From: Streptomyces thinghirensis
Lineage (GTDB): Bacteria; Actinomycetota; Actinomycetia; Streptomycetales; Streptomycetaceae
Direction: 5' to 3'
Length of the DNA stretch: 64,000 nt
Assembly: GCA_021502835.1 (NCBI GenBank)
Contig: JAKFGP010000024.1
Coordinates: forward strand, 206,084-270,083
A program made the position numbers and the translations under genes. Under the pieces are notes generated by a model. The model was not told the DNA's origin and ran no database searches. It was given only the letters and a program-made list of their open reading frames with translations. Of this stretch, positions 1 through 11,615 are shown one piece after another; within the stretch, counting starts at the first letter, position 1, and each line of letters begins with the position of its first letter.

Positions 1-315
1 CGTCGCTCAGCCTGCGGAGGGCATGCACCGCGAGGGTGTGGACGACTCCGCCCTCCGCCATCGCCAGGTCATCGGTGTCGGGACACCGACGGACCGCCTC
101 GGCCAGTTGCCCGCCCGAGCGGCCAACGCGGCCCAGAGCGCGTCATACCGCACCGCTTCGTCGTAGGCTTCCGGCGCGCCGTACTCGGCCTGTAGCCGAC
201 GCAGCACGGGGTGCGCGACGTGGAACTCCGCTCGGAGGAAGGCACGTTCGGCTGCGGCCAGCAGATCGCGCACCGAGGCCGTCCGGCCCGCTCCCCCTGT
301 GTCCAGCACCCGCAC
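1..315 (-). CDS. Uncharacterised protein, 3' end beyond the window
   Basis: The reading frame starts with GTG at 315, preceded by a purine-rich AAGGGAG about 10 bases upstream, and runs off the left edge. The N-terminal 70 residues are alanine- and leucine-rich and helical (DLLAAAERAFLRAEFHV, then HPVLRRLQAEYGAPEAYDEA). After a one-base slip near 111-118 the protein continues in another frame as QLAEAVRRCPDTDDLAMAEG. I do not recognise the family. No membrane segment or signal peptide is visible. Confidence 0.4.
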
Positions 316-431
316 GATCCGATGTCTCCCTTGATCCCCCGCCTTGCGCTAGGATCACCGTAAGGAGGGCCTGTTGGCAACGTCAAGCGCGCCCGGGTGA
401 GGGTGTGGCTGGATTGCGCCGGGCGCCTGTC

Positions 432-878
432 TCAGGTCGGACCGGTCAGTTCGGCCCGTACGGTCTTGCCGCTTGGTGGGAAGGCAAGCGTCTCCCAGTG
501 GTCGGTGAGCGCGTCGACCAACGCGAGGCCGCGTCCGCCGGCGCGGAGTAGCGCTTCGGGTGTGGTGCCCACCGGACCTGCTCGTGGCCATCTGTCCCCG
601 CGCGGGTCGGTGACGTCGACCTGGAGGTGGCAGGCCGCAGCGTCGAACACGAGGGTCAGGCGGAAGCTGCGACCGGGCACGTGGCCGTGGAGGACGGCGT
701 TGGCCGCGAGCTCCGCGACGACGAGTTCGACACGCCCGTGAGGGCCCTGCGGAGCGGACCAGGACCGCAGCTGGCTCACGGTGAGCAGGCGGGCGAGTCG
801 TGCTCCGCGCCGGGTGGAGGAGAACAGCTGCGTGAAGCTGAGGTGAGGGGCGCTGAGTTGGAGAGCGGGTTGGTTCAT
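432..878 (-). CDS. Anti-sigma-type ATP-binding protein (HATPase_c_2, RsbW-like)
   Basis: A stand-alone GHKL ATPase domain of about 148 residues. The N box is visible as ELAANAVLHG, the G1 region as VTDPRGDRWP and the G2 region as GGRGLALVDALTDHW. Family members bind ATP and either phosphorylate anti-anti-sigma factors or act as orphan partners of XRE/DUF397 pairs. The ATG at 878 was chosen because the protein starts MNQPALQL there; upstream codons in the frame give no family-like sequence. It diverges from the XRE regulator at 1036, the usual arrangement of this Streptomyces triad. The frame is intact, which is uncommon in this window. Confidence 0.85.
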   Translation of the reverse strand: MNQPALQLSAPHLSFTQLFSSTRRGARLARLLTVSQLRSWSAPQGPHGRVELVVAELAANAVLHGHVPGRSFRLTLVFDAAACHLQVDVTDPRGDRWPRAGPVGTTPEALLRAGGRGLALVDALTDHWETLAFPPSGKTVRAELTGPT

Positions 879-1035
879 GGCGCCAGCGTGGCGTGCGGGT
901 GTGGCCGGTCGCGAGTGGCCCGCTCCGTACGCGGAGTCAGCGTACGGGCACGTGGAGTGGACAGTACGCATGGCCGACCGTCACGCTGAGTGGTGAACCT
1001 GTGGTGGCCCGAGGGGCTGGAGAGAGGGGCGGCGG

Positions 1036-1918
1036 ATGGACATCGTTGAAGGGGAGGTGGCTGCGGGCATCGGCGCCGGTGCCCGTACGGTGTCGGAAGG
1101 GGAGCGGGAACCCCACCCCTCGGACAGTCTGCGTATGTTCGGCGCATTCGTCCAGAGCGCTTGCGCGAGCACGCGGGACTCAGCAGGCGGCCTCGCCGCA
1201 GCCGTCCAGCACTCCAAGCACACCGTGGAATCGGTGGAGTTGGGCCGCCGGATGCCGGACGAGGCGTTCGTGGAAAGGGCGGAGGAGGCCCTGGGGCAAC
1301 ACGGGTGCCCTGCGGAGGGCCGCGCGGCATCTCACGCGGGGCGAGGCGGGGCTCGCCGCATGGTTCCGGCGGTGGGCTCGGCTGGAGCGGGAGGCGGTGA
1401 GCCTGTGTACGTACGAGTGCCGGTTGGTGCCGGGGTTGTTGCAGTCGGAGGCGTATGCGCGTGCACTCTTCGAGAACCGGATCCCGCTGCTGACGGACGA
1501 GCAGTTGGAGGCGCAGGTTGCGGCGAGGATGGAGCGGCAGCGGATGCTCCACGAGCGTCCGACGGTTCCATTCCACTTCATCGTTGAGGAAGCGGTCCTG
1601 CGACGGAGGCTGGGCGGTGCCGAGGTATGGCGCGAGCAGCTGAACCACGTTTTGGAACTGACGTTGCCCCGCAACGTGACGTTGCAGATTATGCCGTTGG
1701 AAGCCGAGTACCACTCGTGCATGGATGGGCCTCTGCGTCTACTGGAGACCGCAGAAGGGCGTCGACTTGCGTACTCGGAAGGCCAGGAGAGCGGGCGGCT
1801 GATCGGGGACTCGAAAGAGGTGAGAGTTCTCCAGCAGCGCTATGACACACTGCGGTCGCAGGCCCTGCACCCCAAAGACTCCCGGGCCTTGCTGGAGCGA
1901 CTGCGAGGAGAGGCATGA
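1036..1918 (+). CDS. XRE-family regulator with DUF5753 domain (frame interrupted)
   Basis: The N-terminal part is a lambda-repressor-like helix-turn-helix (DSLRMFGAFVQS, LREHAGLSR, KHTVESVELGRRMPDEAFVE). The C-terminal two thirds is a DUF5753 ligand/partner domain: GLAAWFRRWARLEREA, YECRLVPGLLQSEAYARALF, LQIMPLEAEYHSCMDGP. The frame changes near 1160, 1185 and 1300, with family-like sequence on both sides of each break, so single-base errors are the simplest explanation. ATG at 1036 follows GAGGGGCGGCGG. The TGA overlaps the ATG of the DUF397 gene (ATGA), giving translational coupling. Such regulators typically control development or antibiotic genes with a DUF397 partner; the target is unknown. 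Confidence 0.85.
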
Positions 1919-2099
1919 GCAGGACGGAGCTCGCCTGGTTCAAGTCAAGCTATAGCGGTAGCTCGGGCGACGACTGTGTCGAGGTCGCCGTCACCGAGCA
2001 GGCCATCCACGTACGGGACTCAAGGACGTGACCCGCCCGGCCTTCGCGGTCGGCCGTGACGGCTGGCGTACGTTCGTGCTGTTCGCGTCGGAGCGCTGA
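1915..2099 (+). CDS. DUF397 domain protein (one-base deletion)
   Basis: A small acidic protein of about 61 residues. It starts MSRTELAWFKSSYSGSSGDD and has the family pattern CVEVAV, then IHVRDS, then PAFAVGRDGWRTFV near the end. The gene length is one base short of a multiple of three; a base is missing at about 2021, in the codon after VRD, and restoring it gives RDSKDVTRPAF. It overlaps the upstream XRE gene by four bases. DUF397 proteins act with their neighbouring XRE regulator, possibly as an antagonist or co-factor. This is inferred from context. Confidence 0.85.
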
Positions 2100-2158
2100 G
2101 CTTGAGGGGGTGCCGTCGGGTGCGTCCGGACGGCACACTCCCTTCTACCGCCGAGGCG

Positions 2159-3803
2159 TCAGGTGAGGGTGTTGCGCAGGTGGGGGCCGAGGTAGCCGAC
2201 GTACACCTTCCTGAGCGGGGACAGTCGTCGTAGAAGTGGAGTCGTGGGGCGATCGTGTTGCCCCCGCCGATCTTCAGGTGGGCCTGCATGAAGACCCGGC
2301 CGTCGGGGACACCGCTTCCGGTACCGGGAGCATGCGTTCGGTGCGCAGTTTCGTCCTTGCAGGGCGACGGTGTCCGACTCGCGCATGGCCACCTTCGCGG
2401 CGGGGAACGGAAAGGCGTTGGACGCGTCGGACTTGCACCAGCTCAGGAAATCACCGAGGCCGCGCCGTCGGCGGAGGACTGGGCGAAGTGATTGAGGGCC
2501 CGTGCAGCCCGTCCCAGGCGACGTAGAGCCAGTTGTCCACCGACTGGCTGTCGAGGGGACCGGGTGACTTTGTGGTTCCCGGTGAACGAGATGCCGGTCA
2601 GCTCGTTGAGTCGGTCCAGCAGTTCGGAGAACGTCTCCGGGTAGGTGATGTCCTCGGCGTCGGCCGGCGCGTGGGCGAGGGCGAACTGTCCTGCCTCCTC
2701 GCAGCTGCTCGCGCAGGAAGCGTATGAGCCGCTGGGACTCCTGGACCTTGTCGTACAGTTCCTCGTTCTCGCCGCGCAGTTCGTTGCTGGCCTGGTCCGT
2801 CTTCGCCAGCTCTGCGTAGAGGTCGTTGATCTCGTCGACCTGCATCGCCTCCGCGCGCTCCGCCTCGTCCAGCAGGGCCGTCAGTGCCGCACTGTCGGAG
2901 CGGAGCTGAGCGAGGTCCGTGCGTTGCTGGCGGTCGTGCGGGGGCGGGTGCGCTGTCGCGGAATGCTGAGCAGAGCGGCGGGCAGCGGCTGCCGGGAGGG
3001 ACAGTCGTTGGGGAAGGGCCGCGAGCGTGGAGGCGGCGCGGCGGGGGTCGGCCTCGATGGTCCGGCGCGACATCACGGGGTGGCGTTGCGCGTCGGGCTT
3101 CCAGGCCGGGTCGAGCCCGGGCAGGTAGGTGCGGACACCACCTCGAACACGGGCTGGTACTCCAGCGCGCCGTTGAACCGCGTCTGTGCTTCCGGGGTGA
3201 GCACGTACAACACGGCCAGTCCGTGCAGGTAGCGGAAGAGCGGCTCGACGACCGAGCGCGACCAGTCGTCGGGGTTCCTGCCGTACGGCACCGTGGCGAC
3301 GACGACGGGCAGCCGTCGGGTGGTGTCGCCAGCTCCTCGATGGCGTCGTCCACGTCCTCGGCCTCGATGAAGACGGGTGCGGAGGCGACATCGGCGAGGC
3401 CGTCGCGTGCTTCAGCGCGTCCAGGAGGAACGGACGATGTGCGGTGTGTTGGCGCGCCTGGGGGCCATCCTCGCGGCAGGCGAGCTGGTGCTCGATGTCG
3501 ACCTGCACCCGTACGGCCCCGTCCTCCTCAAGGCCGGAGCGCACGATGAGCGTGGACTGCCAGGTGCCCGAGGCCGTGGAGGGCGTCTCGCGCATGCGCC
3601 AGCGGCTGTACGCGCCCTTGCGCCCGCCCCTCCGAGTCCCGGTCGAGGGTGGCGTGCGGGGCTATCTCGGTCCGTCCCTCGTCCAGTCCGGAGGGGTCGT
3701 ACCACTTGCCGCGGATCAGTCGATCAGCTGCCGCTCGGCTATGCCGCACGCCTTGACGTAGCTGAGTTCGGTCGAGACCACCACGGTATCCGCGTGGTTC
3801 CAC
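2159..3803 (-). CDS. Uncharacterised coiled-coil protein of the defence operon (frames interrupted)
   Basis: Reconstructed protein of about 548 residues, last gene of the putative defence operon. The chosen GTG at 3803 follows AGGAG with 6-base spacing. Visible segments in order: LSYVKACGIAERQL, RLIRGKWYDPSGLDEGRTEI, TWQSTLIVRSGLEEDGAVRV, VEPLFRYLHGLAVLYVLTP, a coiled coil at about residues 290-370 (QVDEINDLYAELAKTDQA, NELRGENEELYDKVQESQ), TFSELLDRLNELTGISFTGN, and a basic C-terminus (MQAHLKIGGGNTIAPRLHFY, KVYVGYLGPHLRNTLT). At least five one-base slips interrupt it. No enzyme motif is recognised. The compact beta-rich ending is conserved-looking and could be a small binding or RNase-like fold, but that is a guess. 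Confidence 0.5.
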
Positions 3804-3928
3804 GAAACACTCCTACTGGGGAGCCGGGCTGGGCGGTGTTGCGTTCGGTACGGCGGCTCCTACGGCTGTCTGCACGCCTTGTCAACCGGGACGGTCCGTA
3901 GCCGAGGGATGCGCGGTTGATGAAACGG

Positions 3929-4298
3929 TCACCGAGGTCCTCGAGCGGGGGCGGAGGCGGCCTGCCGAGGTGGACTTCGCGGCCGGTGTCTTGGTGCCGG
4001 AGCGACGGCCGGCTTCGGCTTTGGCTTCTTGACGCTGGTGGCCGGTGGCGTTTGCCCGCTGCCTCTGAACTTTTCTCGTAGAGCGGCAAGTTGTTCGCGT
4101 TCCTGCTTGGTCTTGTGGGCGGGTAGTGCGTTGACGAGCGCGCGGCCTTTCGGAAGAGGTACCGCGACGCCGTGTCGCGCTGTCCTTCACGGCTTTGCGC
4201 AACACGTTGATCGTGCGGCGCAGAGCCTTGATCTTCGCTGCGTCTCCTGGGGGCAGCTGGAAATCGACACCGGTCGAGCGTTGCTCCCGGGGCGGCAC
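3929..4298 (-). CDS. Small basic protein of the defence operon (ends uncertain)
   Basis: A lysine/arginine-rich protein of roughly 120 residues. It starts at GTG 4298 (PPREQRSTGVDFQLPP, then DAAKIKALRRTINVLRKAVK); an ATG at 4371 in another frame is an alternative start. After a slip near 4150 it continues NALPAHKTKQEREQLAALRE and then a Pro/Lys tail (VKKPKPKPAVAP), with stop TGA at 3929. The charged helical middle suggests a nucleic-acid-binding or bridging protein. I do not recognise a family. It lies between the methylase and the coiled-coil gene on the same strand and is presumably co-transcribed. Confidence 0.4.
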
Positions 4299-4407
4299 GA
4301 CCAGGCCAGTCCGTGCCGCCCGTCAGGACGACCACGGCACGGGGATTGCTGGTTTGGCTTCGGCGTACCACGAGTGGTCCTTCCTCTGCGCGAGCTGCGG
4401 GCTGGGG

Positions 4408-7400
4408 TCAGCCGTGCCGGGGCCTGGCCGGGGGCGGGGATGAGGGGGAGCGGTAGGTGCCGGGGCCGGTCTTCTCTTCGTCGAGCGGGGTCTCCAGGGT
4501 GAGGCCGGCGGTGGCCATGCGGTCGTACTCGGCGAGGACGAGGCGCTTGGTGCGGTACTCGCCGAACTTGGCGATCTCGTTGTTCTTCTTCAGGCCGCCC
4601 GACTCGGACTGGAACGACTCCAGGATGTAGTCGGTGTCCTCGCGGCTGATCCCGTAGAGGTGGAAGAAGTACGCGTCCAGCTCGGCGCGCAGCTGGGCTC
4701 GTCGGTCCTCGTTCCAGCGGAAGGGTTCGCCTTCGTCGCCGAGATCGCGGGCGAGGGGGTCATATCGTAGGCGGTGTAGACGAGTTCGAGGACGCGGGGG
4801 AGCAGGAAGGGGAGGTGGGGTTCGAGGGTGGTGGGGGTGGGGACGGGGGAGCTGCTTCCAGATGAAGAGCCCCATGCTCAGGCCGCTGAGTTTCTGACGA
4901 CTGATGAAGTCGAAGGCCAGGGGACGACTGGGTGGCGATCAGGACGGCGACCGATGAGGGAATGACGTTGGGCAACATCAAGGGGAACTTGTGGCCGACC
5001 ACCGGTGCGCGGCAGGAAGGCAGGGATGGCGGTGCGCTCGTTCGTGGACGCGGTGACGTCGCACCAGCCACAAAGCCAATCATGGTCCCAATACTCCTCG
5101 GCGAGGCGCAGTTCGACTCCCTTGACGAGTAGGTCCTTGTTGTTGCGTCGCGTGGGGATCCGCCCATCCTGCTGAACCCAGCTGAGCGGCAGCGCCAAAC
5201 GTGCGGGATCCTCTAGCTCTTCCGGGAGCAGGTATCTGGGCTGGTTCTGGCGGTTGACGGCAGTCAAGCTCTTGATGACGTCGGCGGCACGGTGGTTGAA
5301 GAAGTCGACCATCTTCGCCTCATACAGTGGCAACATCCGCTCCTCGCCCCGCTCGAAGACGTTGCCCCGCAGCTCCCACCCGTCGTCCTCAAGCTGCTGG
5401 CGGCTGCGGAAGAGGTCGGAGTCGTCGGTCATGTTGAAGAGGTTCTTGAATGCCATGCCCCAGGGGTTGCCGTCCCGACGCCCCTCGTTCCACAGCACCG
5501 GCACGCGCCGGTAGACCCCAGCCGTGATGTCCGCGTCGCGCTGAGTCCGGAAGACCGGCAGCGTGCCCGTGTTCGGGTTGATCCTGGCCAGGTCCTCCGG
5601 GTCCAGTGCGAAGACCCGGTCCGGGTCCTCCAAGTCCGTGACGTCGGAGAGAAAGAAGCCGACGCGACTGGCATCCGCCTGTGCCGCGCGGCCGGTGAGG
5701 AGAGCAGACAAGAACTTGTAGCGGGAGTCCACGCTCTCGAACCACTTGCCGCCCTTGGGCAGCGCGGGCGACTTCGGTCGCCGGTTCTCGAAGTCGTACA
5801 GGGAGGCCAAAGCCCCCGCCGCGTGAAGTCGCCAAACAGGTGCTGCGACCCCGCGCCCGTGGCAATTGCAGTCGGCAGGATGACACCGAACCGCCCCTCG
5901 GGCGCGACCACGTTCGCCATCCGCTCGGCGAACAGCGTCGTCCGTCTGAAGCGAGTTGACTCCCTTGACCGTCAGCCCCTTCCCGCACAGCGGGAACACC
6001 CCCGAGTCCCCCGCGAAATGGAACGTCCCCTTGACCGCCCGCCGAGCCTCCCGGTACCGCTTCCCGGCCTCCGGATGCTCGCGCTCCCACTCGGCGATAC
6101 GCGTACGCCGTGCCGCGCCGGCGATCTCCGCGATGTCGGGGTCGACGACGCTGAAGTACTTCTTGTCCTCGAAGTCGACCTTGTCCCACGGCGGGTTCCC
6201 CACCACGCACGAGAACCCCCGGCCCACCCCCGTCACCGGATCGACCGCGCCCTGCGACGTGTCACCGTCCTCCGGGACCGTGAAGACCTCGGGGGAAGTG
6301 CAGGTGCCAGTGGAAGAAGGCGTACTGGTCCCGCAGGCGCTCGATCTCGGCGTGGGTCGAGTCGGGGGCCGCCTTGCCGTCCGGGTCCTCCAGTCCCCGG
6401 AAGACCTTTGTGGGTGACGGCGGGCGGGGCGTCCTGCTGCTTGAGCCAGACGAAGGCCGCGCACCACGCGTCGGCCACGTGCATCGCGTGCCGGTACTCG
6501 GCCGAGTCCGACCACTTGCGGAAGTCGGACTCCTTGCGGCGGACGTCGGTGAGGTCGCCGTCCGGTGCGGCGGTGATCCGGCGCAGTCCCCGGGCGAAGG
6601 AGGCGTTGGCGACCTTCGTCTCCGTCTCGACCTCGAACAGGCCGCCCTGGCCCCGGCGTTCCTCCGTGTTGCGAGCCAGCAGCTGTCGTGCCCAGCCGTC
6701 GTCGTCGCCCTCGGTCTTCTTGAACGCCCGGTCCGGGATGCCGTCCCGCATCAGGGCGGGGGTCGCGCCGATCAGACCGTTGCCGTGCTTGATGTGGGAG
6801 TCCAGGAACCCGAGGGGGCGGCCGGCCTTCATCGCCTCCAGCCACAGGGACACCTTGGCCAGTTCGACGGCCATGGGGTTGAGGTCGACGCCGTACAGGC
6901 AGCGGGGAGACGACCTCCCGGAGGGCGTCCGCCACCGCGTCCGCCGTGGGCTCGGGGTTGCGCTGGCGCACCGCCGCCACCCGCTTGGCGATCCGGCGGG
7001 CCGCCGCCACCAGGAAGTGGCCCGAACCGCAGGCCGGGTCGCAGACAGTGAGGGCGAGCAGTTCCTCGACGATCGTGTCGGCAGGGTCGATACGGCCCTC
7101 GGCGCTCGCCCGCTGCTCCCCGCGCTTGACGGCATCGTCTATCACCGGATTCAGCGTGGAGTCGAGCAGCGTCTCGGTGAGGGCGGTCGGAGTGTAGTAA
7201 CTCCCGGTCTTCTTGCGGTCGTTGCCGATGCGGTCGACCAGTTCGAAGGTTCGGTCAGCCGCGCTGTGCTTCGGCACCAGCTCCAGCAGCGCCTCGTACA
7301 CCGAGCCTAGTTCCTCGGCGCCCATGTGCAGGTAGTCGACGGGGCGCCAGCGGGCGGAGCCGGCGTCGCGCACGCGAGCCAGGTGCTTGACGGCCTCGAA

Positions 7401-8597
7401 GAAGTGCCGGTTCGACAGCCGTACGCCGTGCAGGGGGCCGGTCGTCCGGGGTGTCGTTGAAGAGGCCACCGGAGGCCCTTCAGGCCCAGCTCGGGGCGGC
7501 CCTCCTCGGAGCCCAGCGCCTCGATCAGCAGCTCCAGGGCCCGGTAGCGGTCGTCGTGGGCGGTGCCCAGGCGGCGCAGGGCGTGCCGGCGGAGGCGGGC
7601 CGTGGAGAAGTAGCGGGAGAAGCGGTCGCGGGTCTGCTCGTCCGCCTCCGGGTCCAGCAGGGCGCCGCGGTCCTCGGCGACGAAGAGGAAGATCATGCGG
7701 TAGACGAGCCGGAGCAGTGCCGTCTGGAAGGCGTGGACGTCCAGGCGCTCGCGCAACTCGTGGTTGTGCGGGTGGCTCAGGAATCCGGTGCCGAGGACGG
7801 TCAGGGGCATCCTGGACACCGATCCGGAAGAGTTCGAGGGCCCGGCTGCCGGACTCGATGGCGACCGTGCGCCACTTCTCCAGCCAGCACCCCGAAGGTG
7901 CCGCCCCCTCGGGCACCGTGAAGCGGGACGCGTGCAGCAGGCAGTACAGCAGCACGAACTCGCTGAACAGCTCGCCGTCGAAGATGGCCTCCAGGTCGAA
8001 TTCGACGTAGGGCGGCCGTGGCGAAGGACGACGAGTCGCGCAGCAGGCGCAGGCGGCGGCCGTTGGTGAGGGCCGCCCACAGGTGGGCCTCGGTGCGGTT
8101 GAGACAGTCCTGGAGCATGGACTGGGCCGGGACCTGACCGGCCGCCGGGCGCTTGTCCAGCTCCTGGTTCCAGGGGATGAGGTGGATCAGGGCCGGGCCG
8201 TGGCGGTGGGAGACCGGGAAGCGCTTCTCCGGGTCGGAGTCGGCCGGGATGCCCTGGGCGCCGACTTCGGTCAGCGCCCCGAAGTCCAGCTTGCGGAAGA
8301 GCTGGGCGAGCCAGTCGGTGCCGGCCCGGCCGGTGGGGTCGGCGGCGGGCTCGCCCGTGACCGGGTCGGCGGGCAGCGCGGCGCGCAGCTCGCGCCAGAG
8401 CGGCTTGGAGGTACTCCCCAGGCGCGCTCGGCCTCCGTCGCGCACGGGCACGGAGGAGGGCAGGCTGTAGTCGGCGGGCTTGGTGCCCGGCAGGTTCCGC
8501 GCCTCGGCGACGCGCAGCAGCATGTCGGCGGGGGAGCAGTCCGCCGACCGTGGTGACGGCGCTGAAAGCCAGGGGCGGTGCGGGTGGCGGCGGACAT
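4408..8597 (-). CDS. N6-adenine DNA methyltransferase, DrmMI-like (frames interrupted)
   Basis: Reconstructed length is about 1,396 residues. SAM-binding motif I is [20 protein letters not shown] at about residue 516, and the catalytic motif IV is [15 protein letters not shown] at about residue 800. The N-PP-W form marks an N6-adenine methylase. A long N-terminal region ([37 protein letters not shown] just before motif I) and a long C-terminal recognition-type region (VWNP-free, [35 protein letters not shown]) resemble large Eco57I/BREX/DISARM methylases. The ATG overlaps the SNF2 TGA (TGATG). At least six one-base slips occur. It probably marks self DNA; the motif is unknown. DrmMI of class 1 DISARM is the nearest role, but a PglX-like enzyme is the alternative. 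Confidence 0.8.
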
Positions 8598-11572
8598 CAG
8601 GCTTCGGCTCCGGTCGCGGTAGAGGCGGGGGCGGCGGGGGAGACGGACGCGGCGGACTGCGACGGCATGTACACGTACACACCGAGGACGTCGGCCGGCT
8701 CCTGCGGGACGACCTTCAGGCCGCGGACGATCTCCTCGTTGGCCTTGCGCACCCGGCGGTGCGAGGCGTCGAGTTCGGCGGCCAGGCGCACGCCGTACTC
8801 GGTGAGGCGGTCGGCGAGGTCCGGGAGGGCGTCCAGGTCGCGGGCGATCTGGTTGCGGGCCCGCTGCTCATGGGTGTTGCCGGAGGCGCGGGCCGCGAGG
8901 AGGGCGGCGGCCGCGTCGTCGTCCAGCCAGCGGGCACGCTGCGGCAGGCCCTCGTAGGCGAGGAGCCGCGCGTCCTCCGCGACGAGCTGCCGTTCGCCGG
9001 TGCGGGACGGCAGGGTGAGGTGGAAGCGGTAGCGGACCAGCAGGAGTGTGGTGCGGGTGGTGACCGCGTCCGTGGTGACCACACCGCAGCGGCGGGCCGG
9101 ACGCGGGCCGAGGGCTTTCACGTCCAGCGCCGAGTCCAGGACGTAGGAGGCGACCGCGCCGATCACCGGGTCGGTGCGGACGAGGGCGGCCTCGCCGCGG
9201 GCGATCGCCGGAGTGGCGCGGAACGGGATCTCGCGGTCCTCCTCGACGAGCCGGTTGCCCAGGGTGGCGCCGAGCGCGGACTGCAGGCCGGCCGGGGTGC
9301 CGCCGACCTGGGCGGTGAAGTCGCCGGTGCCGTCGCGTGGGTCACGGACCACCGCTTCCAGGTCGCGCAGCGCCTCCAGGGCGAAGTCGCGGACCTCGTC
9401 GGCGCCGCCGAGCGCCGCCCGTACGGCGGCGACCTCACGCGCCACCTCCTCCGGGTGGATGGCGCGCTGGGCGTACTTGGAGCGGGAGGTCGTCTCGCGC
9501 TCGGCGGCCGACGCCCACTCACGCTCGACGCGGGCGAACGACTCCTGGCCGCCGTCCAGGTCGAACAGGCTCTCCTGACTGCCCTGCCGGCCGTGCAGCA
9601 GCAGCCAGTCCACGATGGCGTCGGTGACACCGGAGGCGGTCTCGTCGGGTACGGAGACGGAGATGCCGAGGTCCTTCTTGATCTGCCGGTGCTTCTTGAA
9701 CAGCACCTCCAGGACCTTGCCGTCGATCCCGTTGTCCTCGCCGAACATGGTGATGACGCGGACCTGGTCGCGCTTCTGTCCGTAGCGGTCGACGCGGCCC
9801 TCGCGCTGGTCGTGGCGGGTCGGGTTCCAGGCCAGGTCGTAGTGGACGACGGCGTCGAAGTGGTGCTGGAGGTTGACGCCCTCGGAGAGGCAGTCGGTGG
9901 CGATCAGTACGCGGCGGACGGCGGGGTCGTCGCCCGCCTCCGCGGCCTCGGTGGCGAGCTGCTCGATGCGCTCCAGGCGCTGCTGCGGGGAGAGGGTGCC
10001 GGTCACCGCGGCGATCTTCGTCTTCTTGCCGAGCTTGCCGTCGAGCTGTGCGGCGAGGTAGTCGGCGGTGGGGATGTAGCGGCAGAAGACGATCGGGTGG
10101 TAGCCGTCAGCGATCAGGCCCCTTCAGGTGCCGGGTCAGCGCCTTCAGCTTCGCGTCCTCGGCCGGGCCGACCAGCTTCTCGGCACGCTGGGCGAGTTCG
10201 AGCAGCCGGGCTCCCGCGTCCTCCGTCTCGGCGGCGCCCGGGGCGACGTCCATGCCCTCCAGCCGGTCGTTGTCCGCGGAGTCGGCGGCCACCGGGGCGC
10301 CGAGTACGTCCGCCTCGTGCGCGGTACGGGCGGCTGCGGACTCGGAGCGGGTCTTCAGGGTCTGCGCGGCGGCGGCCGGTGAGGACACCATCGAGCGCAG
10401 CAGCGCGATCACCGACCACCAGGCGATGCGGGCCTCCCGCTTGCCCTGCTCGCCGGCCGCCTCGACACGGTCGCGGGCGTAGGCGATGGCGTCGTCGAGC
10501 AGCGCCCGGTAGGCGGGGGTGAGCTTGTAGGGCTCGTCCTTGGTCCAGCGGTCGGACGGGAAGGCCGTCCGCTCGGCCAGGGAGTCGTCGGCGAGGCCGT
10601 CCTCCCTGGTGAGGTAGGAGCGGACGTCGGCGCGCTTGCGGGCCACGAAGTGCTCGGCGAGCTTCACCCGCCCCGCCGGGGAATCCAGGTCCAGCGTGGC
10701 CAGTTCGGGGCGCACCAGGCCGAGCAGGTTGCGGAACGCCGACTCCTTGCCGGAGTGGGGGTCGCGGTCAGCAGGAGCAGGTGCCGGTCGGTCTTGTCGG
10801 AGACCCGGCGCAGCAGCTCGTACCGCAGCTGGTTCGCGGCGGAGGAGGTGCCGCCCTGGGCGCGGTCGTCGGCGGCCACACAGGTGTGCGCCTCGTCGAC
10901 GATCACCAGGTCGGGGCAGTGCCGTACGAAGTCCTCACGGTGGCGCGTCGACTTAATGAAGTCCGTCGAGATGATCGTGAACGGGTGCCGGTCGAACAGG
11001 GACTGGCCCAGCTCCAGGCCGCGCTCCAGACGCGACACCGTGGAGGCCAGCACCAGTTCGGCGTCGATGCCGAACTTCTCCCGCAGCTCGCCCTGCCACT
11101 GCTCGGCCAGCGCCGGCGAGCACAGCACGGCCAGCCGGGTCGCCTCGCCCTGCGCGAGCAGTTCCTTGGCGATCAGGCCCGCCTCCACCGTCTTGCCGAT
11201 GCCGACGTCGTCCGAGATCAGCAGCCGTACCGTGCGCTGCCGCAGCGCCATCAGCAGCGGCACCAGCTGGTAGGCGCGGGGCTCCACGGCGATCGACGCG
11301 AGCGAGCGGAAGGGGCCCGCGCCCGAACGGAATCCGACGCGCAGCGCCGTGCGCAACAGACCCGCGGCCCGCTGGTCACCCAGGTCCTCAGCGTTCGGCG
11401 GCGCGAACTCTGCCGGACGCACGTCCTCGAACGCGGGGAAGACCGCGGCGATGTCGTCCTCGCTCCCGCCCAGGGGGCGCAGCACCAGCATGTCGGGGGC
11501 GCTGTCGGGCAGCACCACCCATTCCCGGCCGCGGGCGGCGACCAGGGAGCCGGCCGTGTACGTGAGGCTCAT
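8597..11572 (-). CDS. SNF2-family helicase/translocase, DrmD-like
   Basis: About 991 residues with a complete Snf2/RapA-like core. Motif Ia/Walker A is SDDVGIGKTVEAGLIAKELL at about residues 121-140, Walker B is LVIVDEAHTCVA near 226, motif III is LLTATP, and the C-terminal helicase lobe carries ATDCLSEGVNLQHHFDAVVH and the motif VI arginines in HDQREGRVDRYGQKRDQ near 590. A long C-terminal extension follows (about 380 residues), ending in a Ser/Ala tail. This matches the architecture of DrmD, the signature helicase of class 1 DISARM. Two slips, near 10760 and 10120, interrupt the frame. It starts 43 bases after the giant gene's stop and overlaps the methylase start by one base, so it is operonic. 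Confidence 0.85.
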
Positions 11573-11615
11573 GGGATGTCTCAGTTCCTAGAGATCGAAA
11601 GGTGCGAGGCGGCGG

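Noticed and set aside
5292..7310. Plus-strand open frame of about 670 codons inside the methylase region
   Set aside because: It is the mirror of the methylase on the opposite strand. It has no family-like sequence and typical high-GC third-base bias shows the minus strand is coding.
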